From assembly GCF_905147365.1 (NCBI RefSeq), contig NC_056409.1, positions 4,779,001-4,843,000 of the forward strand: a stretch of DNA of 64,000 nucleotides. Reading direction: 5' to 3'. Source of the stretch: Aricia agestis. Taxonomy: Eukaryota; Arthropoda; Insecta; Lepidoptera; Lycaenidae. Position 1 is the first letter of the stretch; each line of letters begins with the position of its first letter. Below are positions 31,627 through 42,229 of this stretch, piece by piece. Made by a program: the position numbers and the translations under genes. A model generated the notes under the pieces. The model was not told the DNA's origin and did not search any database. It was given only the letters and a program-made list of their open reading frames with translations.

Positions 31627-31669
31627 CTGCAATTTTCCTATTATTATAAAACTCGTAGCTCATCTAACT
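31627..31669 (-). CDS. candidate first coding exon of the zinc-finger gene
   Basis: A clean acceptor (catcttacag) and a consensus donor (GCAG|gtaagta) enclose an ATG at 31663 and 12 codons (MSYEFYNNRKIA) plus one base. It could join 26405-26492 only through a ten-base micro-exon at 26951-26960 (TCCAAAAGTG|gtaagt), whose phase fits exactly (AVQKCIKK). Both pieces are short and chance is a real alternative. Confidence 0.2.
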
Positions 31670-32916
31670 CTGTAAGATGTTACAAAAATCTGACTGCCTC
31701 GTAGACACCATAAACTTAACTCTCCCAATTACTGGTTCAGCCTAGCATAACGCGATCAGGACATAAACGGTAATCCGGTCTAGTTGCGAAAATGATCATA
31801 ATGCGATTATAGTTGTCATTTCGTTGCGATATTATCTCCTCTCCCGCTCGCACAGTGCTGGGCTATTATTTCGTCCCTGTCACACTTGAAGCTGGGTGTA
31901 TGTCTGTCTCGCTCGTACAGACATCATTACTATAAACTAATCATATCGGATTCACAGAGTACGTGTGTCGGATGGCTTGGACGTGCCCACTTAGCGACCG
32001 TTGTCCTGCCTATTGCCTATTACGATAAATTGATTTTGTTTTATACATTGCTTGAGTCTAGAACCTAGATGTTTCCCGCAAATTTTTTGCGGATTCGTTT
32101 ACCGTGGGTACCACACATTCCTTAAAAACTCTATGCAGTTTCCCGTGAATCAAACTTAACTGAGAATTTGCATCGCATCGCAAATATCTGCGACAAAATT
32201 CATATTATAAAAGAAATTACTATGCGATGCGATGCGAATTCGTAGTTATGTGTGGGCCCTCAATCGGTTCAGCATTGGAGGTTCCTGAGTCCTGACAGAC
32301 ACAAATTGACTGTATGATTATTAGAGGTAAGGATTCCGTAACGTCGTCTAAATTCGCCCTCGACCGCTTAATAACGGTATCCCACGGGAAAAGTAATCAT
32401 AAAAAATATCGTCATAATACTCTCAGAGCCAACACGATGCAAAGAAACAAACTTTTCCTCTTTATAATCACTAAAATATTATCAATCTTTATTTATAATA
32501 TTGATCTCAACAGACCAACCACAACTAAAGGACATGGGCTCGTCGCTACGATCCATCCACTAAAGTAGACGGTACCAAGTGCAAAAGCTAATATAAATTG
32601 TAAACCAATTACTACTATTGTTGAATCATACATCAAATACATAGTAAGTGACATGCGAAGACGTGTGCGCGGTTCAATATCGTTGTTCCCAGATCTTCAG
32701 ACTCCGGAACAAGCCACCTATCGGTTATTAAACATTACATTCAAAGAGTGAGTTTTACAGATAATTTACTTGAACAAATTATGTTTGAGTAGTCTAAGTT
32801 GAGAGAGAAAGCGGCGCATGAACTCTCAAAGTGAGTTTTGAATTTAGTTGTACCTATGATTTCTGTTTCTCAAAATATACGCAACAATCTCAAAGTAATC
32901 TAACAGAAGAAGATAT

Positions 32917-33233
32917 TTTTTTTTATTAAAGAAGGGCAAACGAGCAAACGGGTCACCTGATGGAAAGCAACTTTCGTCACCTATGGACACTCGCAGCATC
33001 AAAAGAGCTGCAGGTGCGTTGCCGGCCTTTTAAGAGGGAATAGGGTAATAGGGGAGGGTAGGGATGGGAAGGGAAGGGAATAGGGGAGTATATGAAAAGG
33101 AACTGGGCCTCCGGTAAACTCACTCACTCGGCGAAACACAGCGCAAGCGCTGTTTCACGCCGGTTTTCTGTGAGAACGTGGTATTTCTCCGGTCAAGCCG
33201 GCCCATTCGTGCCGAAGCATGGCTCTCCCACGT
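32917..33233 (-). mobile_element. SINE family B, near complete
   Basis: Poly-T start, gcaaacgagcaaacgggtca, gttgccggccttttaagagg, then the head ending ggctctcccacg; reverse orientation. Confidence 0.85.
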
Positions 33234-33664
33234 ATAAAACTTATTGAAAAAATTTTGATTGAAATATTGTGAGAATCATTAATTTGGTTTCAATAAAATG
33301 TTCTACGGTATTTTCATCAAGATAAATGTCTACTTTGCTATTGGAAACTGTGGGTGACAGGCAGACAAAATGATTCGCATTAATAACATTAACTGAGTTA
33401 CAAGTTTCACACTGAGCATCAGTGTGAAACATGCAAAACTTTTATAACTTGTATCAATATCTTTCGGATCCGCTTCAGCTAAGCAGTTCGCTATTCGCTG
33501 CTGCATTGTGCCATCATAGAGTAGGGAGCGCAGCGGGGTTCCCTGACAGTAACAGACACACCGTTAACCTTTGGATTGAGATGTGCACCGTACGGTGTGT
33601 GAGCTTCGTAATATAACGTAAATTGTGATAAGTATAGCTTACCAAACGCCATTGTAGCTGGTGA

Positions 33665-33727
33665 TATCCATCTACTGTATCATTGTCCTGATATATTATA
33701 TCAGGACAATGATACAGTAGATGGATA
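33665..33727. repeat. 63-base perfect palindrome
   Basis: 31 bases from tatccatctactgtatcatt are followed after one T by their exact complement. There is no terminal structure of a known element. Confidence 0.95.
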
Positions 33728-33767
33728 AAAAAGATGTATTACAAGAAAGTTGGGTATGCAGATGATG

Positions 33768-33890
33768 TACTATCAGAGAAGTTGATTCCTAGGCAAACCC
33801 AGCCGACCGATCACAGCTAATTGAATTGACTTAAGCCGACCACATGACGTGGGTCCGTCAACTGCCTACGAATTAACTTCTTTGATAGTA
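33768..33890. mobile_element. TACCATC-family miniature element
   Basis: tactatcagagaagttgatt to cttctttgatagta, containing aacccagccgaccgatcaca. Confidence 0.75.
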
Positions 33891-34081
33891 CCTAATAAAC
33901 CTATACAACTAACACACTCAAGTTCTAGCACAACCATGACTTGTTATGCCTAAAGCTGACTTGATATAGCCCTACCGCACACAACAACACAACTGTACAA
34001 CATACGCCGATGAATCAATTTATCAGTTTCTGCATTCAGTAGTGTACTTCCACAGCATAAGACATCTGAGTAGCTCTAGAG

Positions 34082-35437
34082 CAGTGGTTCTTAACCGGTG
34101 GTCCCTGGAGGCATTCCAAGTGGTCCGCGAAACCATCCTAACCTTTTAATCCCCAAGCGGCCGGATCCGGCCGCCACAGATTATACTGCAGCCATTCCGT
34201 CTACACCCAAGCGGCCGGATGTGGCCGCGCTCTTTCGTTCGATTGAATTACGTATTTCGTTGACTTAGAGACTACTTTTGTATGAAGAAGTTTGGTTAGT
34301 TATGATCTACGATAAATTTGCCACATTCTGAATGCAAAATATTATACAATCTGTGGTCGACGAATATTTGTCAGTCATTTGAAAATCGTGAATTTTTCGT
34401 GTGTGTTCTGCCATGTTGTGTTGTTTGTTTGATATTATTGATGGATTTAACGAATGTAAGTAGTAAAATAGTTTAATTTATTAATTATAATTTATAAATA
34501 GTTTTAGATAATCATTTGAAAGAAATACTTACATCGTAATAACTTCTAGTTTACACGAGAAAATTTGGTTTTTATTTATGTGATTTGAACTCGATTTGTT
34601 TAATATTTTTGTAAATAATTGACGTTAAAAGCGTATATTATCGTGTACAAAACGATTTAGATCCTAGTAATAGTATATAATAGTATCGTTTTAGTAAAAT
34701 AATCAAGATAAAAATTACCTATTTATAACGGCTTTTTGCCGGCCGCGGCCATTTTGAACTTTATTTGTATTGCACTAAGGACGAAGTTTGCTTGTGTATA
34801 ATACCAAAACCGGTTTTTATTACTCTTATCTCTTATCTGTTTATTGATAACAAGTTAAGTTGTTTCAAAGAATTGTTTACATAAACAGTTTGTATAGCTC
34901 TGTGTTATTGAGATTATAATAATGTATTAATATATTTGTTGCGAAATAGTTAGAAACATAGATTTCAAAGTTTACAGTGATGAGACAAATATCACATCTG
35001 ACTAAATACTATATTATGATGGCTTGATAGATAGAAAATTTAACATATATTATAATATTTTTCACACAAACATAAAATATGGAATAGATGTAAGGTTATT
35101 ACATTATTTGTACAAAGAGGGTAGGCCGGGCGCCATTTTTTTTTTTGCAAACCACGTACCCTACATTTTTGCAAAGATTTTGGCACTTATTGAAGGGCTA
35201 ATAATATGTGAGAAATCAGAAGTTAGTAAAGAGTATGGACTATGCAATAACAAAAATCACATTTAATTAAAATCTGTAACTTATAGATTTTTGCCAAATA
35301 TAAATAATTAGGGCTAATTAGTTGTCCTTGTTTTCTTTATCAAAAACCCTTAGTTAAGGTAAACCAACCAGGTGGTCCCCGGCTAGACAAACATTTCGTA
35401 AAATGGTCCGTCATGACTAAAAGGTTAATAACCACTG
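34082..35437. mobile_element. hAT-like 1.36-kb element with nested GC-rich insert
   Basis: Ends CAGTGGTTCTTAACC and (mirror) CAGTGGTTATTAACC; GCTCTAGA occurs just outside both ends with a few extra bases. Next to the ends are ggtggtccctgg and ggtggtccccgg. Inside, from about 34156, two direct copies of cccaagcggccggat stand next to a TTAA, perhaps the start of another insertion whose end I could not locate. The 80-codon frame at 35024 shows no domain. Confidence 0.6.
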
Positions 35438-35439
35438 CA

Positions 35440-37050
35440 GGCTCTAGACTTACCTAAGTATGAACTACCTAATTCACCTTCTTTGTGCAACTGATAAGTG
35501 GAAAAGCGTTATCAGCAAAAACAAAAGAATTTTCCCTTGTCAAGAAAATTGCTGAGCCAGTGCCAAACAGTGAGGCACCAAGGAACAAAATATTTCTTTG
35601 TAAAGAAAATTTACAAGCCTTAATTTAACACCCATTTGAATCCCACCGCTGGTACTCCATTAAGACCAACCTGTCGCTGTCCTTAATTCATAATTTCTAG
35701 CCAGTTCGAACCCGTCCAGCCTTTCGCTACATTTCACGTTATCTGCGCATAAATCATTCCCAGCAATTGTCTCGAGCCGGTTCCGGACAAAATAAAAGTT
35801 GATCTCAAAAGGCATGACCCAAATAATTAGACCTGCCTTTAATATAAATCATCTTTCGAAAAAATATTTATGAGCCAGTGTAATCGGGTGGCCGTAACGC
35901 TTGTGCATACTGAAAGCTAAGATTTTTTCATATTTAAGGGTCTTTTTTCCGCCTTTTTTCCGAATGCGTTTGTGGAAAAATTTTTCATTATTCAGCGAAA
36001 CTTTTAGGCGTAGACATTCCCCTTCTGTTTCCAATGAGTTCTGTCAAGCCACATGTAATATTTAATATATAATAGTATTAGGCGTATTTTTCATTTTTGT
36101 CGCAACAGTCACTAAATAGTCTGTAGGTGATGTGTTAGGAATTGGTTTGAGTGAAATCACTGAAAATTTCAGCCTCCATTCTCCTCACGTTTCCAAAATG
36201 CTTGTTGGGTTACTACAAACTAATTTAAAGCTAAAGTCCCGAACCCAATTAGTTATTCTGGTGGTTATCGTTTTTCATTGTTGAATAGCATTCAAGCTGA
36301 TAAGCCTTGCCCCTTCCGACCTCTCTTAGCGACCTTCATAGCATTGTTTATCGCGGTCCAATGGAAAATTAGTAATCAATAGTTATCGCTTGGCTATATG
36401 TCTGGCAGACATGCCTTATATCGGCAGGTGGTGCTAATTTAAGCCCTACATTGTTCGTATAATACGTTTCGCGATTTTGCGTACGCATTGTAAGAATTAC
36501 AGCAATTATAAACACTTATAAGATAAAAGATTTATAACCGTCAATTAGAACGTTTAGCGATTAACACACTTCGGCGTAGCACTTAAAATGTAAGCAATAA
36601 GGCCGTTTTTTGCCTATATTTAAGTCTCTACTGTATATTTTGGGAGGGTCGGAAGCGTTTAGGCAGTGTATGATTAAAAATTAAAAATTTCTGTCTTGGT
36701 TTACAAACAGAACAAAAATAATAAAGCTATTATCATTTTGGTAAGACTTCTTTTCGTTTCAAATCTCGTATTCTGTAGAAAATATGTATTCTGTATACAA
36801 AACTTTTATTTTTATGATTTGAATAAGGCCTTTAAAAGTATATTACAGTTTAATTGATAAAATACCTACTGGTAGAGTGCGTAATAATGTTACCTCTGAC
36901 ATACTAAAGTTCTGGAGTATACATCATAGACTAAGAATGACATAGAGATCACATAGAAGGAAGGCTATTTTCTATCGAGGCCAGTCTTGCACTGTATTTT
37001 CTTCCGTACATATCAAGTTGCGGAAACATAAGTACTTACTCTTCAGTCTT
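35440..37050. other. no feature supported
   Basis: About 1.6 kb that looks mostly single-copy within this window. Short frames only (35849-36034, minus); no splice-linked exon seen. Confidence 0.5.
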
Positions 37051-37052
37051 GC

Positions 37053-37212
37053 TACTCCTATTTTTTCTGAATAATTTCGTTGCAGGTCCCAAAACAGCTT
37101 AATCATGTCTCTCGGGCTCCTGTGATCATATCAAAGGGTTTTTGTGGTGGGATACCATTGTCGATCCTGGTGACACAGGAGATACAGTGGTGGGAATGTG
37201 TGGTGGGCCATA
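37053..37212 (+). repeat. SINE-like family D
   Basis: ttcgttgcaggtcccaaaac, gtctctcgggctcctgtgat and caggagatacagtggtggga. Same family as the reverse insertion at 50473-50655 and a piece at 51660-51730. Confidence 0.65.
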
Positions 37213-37526
37213 TCCCGTAATTAAAGTAGCGGAAACATTATCCTTCCAGCTTTATTCTTTCCTTAGGCTTTATGCCAACATAAGATATAGAAACTCAGGT
37301 AAAATAACTTTAAATGGACTGCAGAATGGAATGTAGTCATTAATAAATCTGCTTCGCAATCAGACGTCTCTTATGCGATGCTACACATAATATTTTAAAC
37401 AAACCGCCTGTCGATGAGTAAGGGCAGTTGTACACGACAGATTTGCGACCAACACATCGTACTCATTTGCATACAACGCTTGTGATGTAGAGCTAGGAAG
37501 GAGAAAAGTGCTCTTTAAATATAATC

Positions 37527-37690
37527 TGGACACTAATATTATAAATGCGAAAGTGTATGTCTGTTACCTCGTCACGCTCAAACCGCTGAACTAATTTTGC
37601 TGCAATTTGGTATGGAGATACTACTCCAATACTATGTCTTTGTCCGGGACTCCCATACTTTTATCAATCGGTTCAACGGTTGTACTGTGA
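37527..37690 (+). repeat. Helitron-like fragment
   Basis: taatattataaatgcgaaag, tgtctgttacctcgtcacgc and aatttggtatggagatacta. Confidence 0.55.
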
Positions 37691-37757
37691 AGAGGAAGAA
37701 AGATGAAGCAGACCCTTAACATGGCTAGCGCAGAACAAAAAATGCCTGATTTTGTTG

Positions 37758-38115
37758 CGTGGTAGAGCCATGCTTCAGCACGAATGGGCCGGCTCGACCG
37801 GAGAAACAGCGCTTGCGCTGTGTTTCGCCGAGTGATTCAGATTACCGGAGGCCCAATCCCCTACCCTATTTCCTTCTCTACCCTTCTCTATTCGCTTCCT
37901 TACCCTCCCCTATTCCCTCTTAAAAGGCTGGCAACGCACCTGCAGCTCTTCTGATGTTGCGAGTGTCAATGGGCGACGGAAGTTGCTTTCCATCAGGTGA
38001 CCAGTTTTTTTTTTTTTTTTTATGAAATAAGGGGGCTAACGAGCAAACGGGTCACTCGTTCGTTCGTTCGTTCACTCGTCGGGGTTTGCTCGTTTGCCCC
38101 CTTATTTAAAAAAAA
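37758..38115 (+). mobile_element. SINE family B with internal deletion and inverted tail
   Basis: The body lacks the middle of the head (cgaccggagaaacagcgctt). At 38006-38075 a reverse tail (poly-T, gagcaaacgggtcac) interrupts the forward tail, which resumes at about 38092 with ttgctcgtttgccccctt. Confidence 0.75.
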
Positions 38116-38452
38116 AAGTAACAAAACAGAAAGTGCTTGTATTTGTGCCTGAGATGTATCTTTAGATTCGTACTGGCAATTGTCATGTGACCGTGGCTTT
38201 GAGTACATCGCAATGGGGCATTTTTTTAAAGGTTTAATTAATATTTGTCTTGTCTAAGCATCAGTAACTCTACTCTTTGTTGATGAGAGAGTGTCTCGGA
38301 ACAAAGGTGTTGCTGTTGCTGTCTTGTTATCGACGTTGTTTACGAGTTTATTGTTTATTACCACACTCTGTACTCGCCCTTATTGCTCTTTAATTTTTAC
38401 ATTAAAGGTTAAGTTAATAATATTTATATAAATTTTTCATACTACGAAAAAG

Positions 38453-38895
38453 TACCATCAGAGAAGTCGATACATATGCAGATAGCAGACATACGTAATT
38501 TGGTTGCGTTATGTCAAACCCAGCCAACAGATTACGATTCACGACTAACATTCACAGAAAACCGGCGTGAAACAGCGCTTGCGCTGTGTTTCGCCGAGTG
38601 AGTGAGTTTACCGGAGGCCCAATCCCCCACCCTTTAACCTTCCCTACCGTCCCCTATTTCCTTCCCAACCCTCCCCTATTCCCTTCCCTCCCCTATTACC
38701 CTATTCCCTCTTAAGAGGCCGGCAACGCACCTGCAGCTCTTCTGATGCTGCGAGTGTCCATGGGCGACGAAAGTTGCTTTCCATCAGGTGACCCGCTTGC
38801 TCGTTTGCCCCCTTATTACATTAAAAAAAACATTAAATTGACAAAGCCGGTCCAAATGAAGTAGGTCTGCCATCTGCCTTTGAAACAATTTATTT
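38453..38895. mobile_element. TACCATC-family element split by a SINE
   Basis: Left part taccatcagagaagtcgata to cgactaacatt, right part aaattgacaaagccggtc to tgccatctgcctttgaaac; the SINE at 38549-38832 lies between. Confidence 0.75.
38549..38832 (+). mobile_element. SINE family B, 5'-truncated, with target duplication
   Basis: Starts cacagaaaaccggcgtgaaa, ends with the LINE-like tail and poly-A. AACATT occurs at both junctions, so the pre-insertion site is readable. Confidence 0.85.
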
Positions 38896-38899
38896 GGAA

Positions 38900-39705
38900 C
38901 ATGGAAAATTCCAGAAATACAGAAATATCGCGAACTGCGAAACGCTAGCTACTGCCAGTCAGTTTGGTGTGATAAGAAAAGGCTGTTTGCACAGTTGATT
39001 GAAAATGGTACAAAAACTGTCTCAATACAATCTCATTAATTATCACATACTTTAACGCACAACCACAATATAAATAATATACAGTAGACCAATTTCAGTC
39101 TGGACCCTACGATCACATGTGATCGAAGTCTGGACCACTTGAATCAGGCGCACGCACACATTATTGTTACTTCTAATTGGATTGGTATCTTATTTTTATG
39201 GTCAGATTGGCGCATGAAGCCTACCTGACATTAATTTGTACATTTCCGTGTATGTACCCCGACTGGCTTCGGCCTCCAATCACGTCGGACCTAAAATTTT
39301 CGTCTTTCGAGGACGCTACCGAGTTATCATACTACCTATATTTATACTATGCCACTACAATTCTCTCAATAAATAATATTTATGCCCACTCCACACTTGC
39401 TAGACATTTATGGACACTTTAAAATAATTAAGGCACTCGTAGACGCTAGCGCGCCAAAGAAATTGCAGTTATGTTGCTAAAGTTGAATGGTCCGTTTAAA
39501 TACAGTATTGGCGTCTTTGATCTGGTATCGTTAATCTTACGCTTGGCGGCTCATAATACGATAATGAGAGTAACTTAGGACCTACCGAGAGTTTATTCTG
39601 AGTCGAAACCAAGATGACGCCAAACAACAATCGACTGCAAAATTGCAATCAAAAATCAAAATATTTTCGTTTCAAACCCTTTTAGAACCCTTATTACATA
39701 AAGTT
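38900..39705. other. no gene supported
   Basis: The 81-codon plus-strand frame at 39177 has no motif and no splice context. Confidence 0.45.
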
Positions 39706-39709
39706 GCAT

Positions 39710-39822
39710 AGAGAGAAATGTATTCCCTGTTTATCCTGCATACATATGCAGGATAAACAGGGAATAAATTTCTCTCTACTGCATACATATGCAGGATAAA
39801 CAGGGAATAAATTTCTCTCTAC
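39710..39822. repeat. hairpin followed by an exact 43-bp tandem repeat
   Basis: Two identical 43-bp units (39737-39779, 39780-39822) starting tgcatacatatgcaggataa. The first forms a hairpin with the preceding agagagaaatgtattccctg. Confidence 0.92.
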
Positions 39823-39829
39823 CGATTAA

Positions 39830-41880
39830 GAAGTGAAAACTGGAAAACTCATTATTATTATTCTAAAATTTACAATTTTTGGAGGAATCCAGTTTTGGTG
39901 TCAAGTAAAGAAAAACTTAATTTTTGTCTTAAATAAAATAGTATATTAAGAACTATTTGTTTACAACTATCTTGTTAGCCAGCGGGAGTTCTATGTGTAA
40001 TAAATATACAATATAACACCATATACGTCCAGCAATAGCATTAACAATCCATCAACTTTTCGATAAGGATATGTCCCACTTAACTATAGCCAAGTGTCAA
40101 TTGACCAGTTTCGATTGAGTCGTGATTAACTACATACTGCCCGCGAATTTGCGCAGATATCATAAATAAATAAATAAACTTTTTATTTGGAACAATAGGA
40201 CAATACACTATTCTACAAATCAGTATTTGAGTGACAGAATAAGGCATAGTAAATTGAGTAGTTGTGTAGGTTAAAACCTTTATTAGTAAGACGGCTTATC
40301 TACTAAATACTTTTCGCAACTTCTGTACGCGAAATTTAATCTAAATTGTTTTTTTAAGCGTAAAGAGGTAACAGACAGAACTACTGATATTGTACATATT
40401 AGGTGATATTAGTGTTTAGTGTTTACGTTATTAGCAGAATATAAGGATATTTCCAATATGTTTCATATTTCTATTAATTACTCGGGTAATAAAATGTGAC
40501 AGTCGTGTTAGAACAAATTTGGTCAATTCGATTTATTGATACGATTTCATTTTTGACTTTGATTTGATATCAATTTATATTATTGATTGATGAATTTAAT
40601 TTAACTAGAGATCGCCCAGTGGTTGAAATTCGACCTTACTTGCAATGACATTAGGACTACTACCTATATTTTGTAAAAAATATTGACTTCATCATAGTTT
40701 TTTTCAATTCTTGTCTCTGGGACTCAGCTGATCTCAGACTGGCCGTTTAAGCATTGTCTAATAGTATCTAAAATTAAATAAAAAAAAAAAAACAATAATC
40801 CATTTTCAATTTGTCAACTTGTTGTCAGCAGACTTCAACCATAAATAAAAGAGTACAATTCGTATGTATAGGCTTGTCACTCAAAAATCTGTCATTTTTC
40901 CTAGTAGTAATGTCGTAGTGTGTGTAACGTTTTATTTGTTAAAAATGTATATGATAAAAGCATCATTTTAAAATAATATTAGCTCGATGCACTCCTTCAC
41001 CATATAAACTATAACTGTGCGAAATTTCATGCACTTACGTTTCCCCATTTTTCGTAAAAAGGGTTACAAAGTTTTTCTCTCACGTATTAATATATAGATT
41101 TGGGAAACATAGAAACGCATTAAAACGAATGATGTAACCTACGAATAATAATTTTATTATTCGTAGGTTGAAACAAATTAATGCTCTTTACAAAAGTAAT
41201 TTTACTTTAAAAAGTACTTTTTTATAAGTCCATGTGATCACAGTTAAAAATATGAATACTCGTAGTCAGAATTCCAATTATCCGACCTGCCAAAATAGCA
41301 TCAACATTTGAAAACACCCGGAATTTTCTAAACGAAGTGCCCCGTTATACACAATTTCGTCAATAAAGGGCGTTAAAATGCCGTCACCCCAAACAAATCA
41401 ATTATGAGCTGTGTCAATCACTGGCTGCGGCGGAAATTCTCTCATAGAGGGTTGATTGTGGCGGAACTAGGAAATAGGACGAATTGCCACCTCTGGGCCG
41501 AGTTGCCACCTCTGGGACGAGATGACACGGGTGTATGAAATTTCTAATTCCTATCATGTAACATAATGGTTTAGATGTCCGAACACTTTAAAATACTTTA
41601 AATTGAAATAATTGAAAATATTTTAATTTTTTAATTTTATTATTAGGAGAAATATTATGCTCATCTTATGCAGGACTGAGGGGACGGTTATTCTTGAGGA
41701 TTACACATTGTATGCCACAAAACGAGTAAAAAAATATCATATTTTTGTATTTCAAAATTTGTATGTTTGTTAACTGTCTTGTGGCTTGGACCGTAGAACA
41801 CTAACGTTAGGATAAACCAAGGGACAAGAGTAATTATTCAAAACGATACAAGTTTAAATGTTTAGTAAGTATAGAGTATA
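39830..41880. other. no gene supported
   Basis: AT-rich; holds a short hairpin at about 41132-41173 (aacctacgaataataa and mirror) and an AAAT run. Nothing else recognised. Confidence 0.45.
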
Positions 41881-41883
41881 GAC

Positions 41884-42219
41884 CACGGGTCACCAATTAG
41901 TTTCGCTCGGGGTCCATTTTAAGAAATGAAATGACATTCGCGGTCCGCACATTGCGGAAATTACAAAGGTTTTTCTTTTCATCATCATTTACAATTATAT
42001 CAATGAGAAAAGTGACAATTTTTGTAGCTAATTGTTATCTCTCTGATGTTTGGAGTGAAGTAATGGTGCGAGCTAATGAATCCTGGAGATGTTGATCAGT
42101 ATGTCGAGACCGAAATTTATTTCAACGAAGTTCATCTTCGAAAATGCTCGGTCCGCAGTCCGCACACCATGGGTCGGCGGTCCGGATGCGGACCGCGGTC
42201 CGCCATTTGGTTATTCCAG
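41884..42219. mobile_element. hAT-type miniature element
   Basis: Ends CACGGGTCACCAA and (mirror) CTGGAATAACCAA, flanked by GTATAGAC and GTATAGAA. Internal cggtccgcacattgcgg and cggtccgcagtccgcac motifs link it to 10253-10481. Confidence 0.78.
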
Positions 42220-42229
42220 GTATAGAATA

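Noticed and set aside
33241..33432. Minus-strand frame with several Cys (MFHTDAQCETCNS), considered as an upstream exon of the zinc-finger gene
   Set aside because: No acceptor in the right place, it runs into the SINE flank, and its phase does not lead to 26405-26492.
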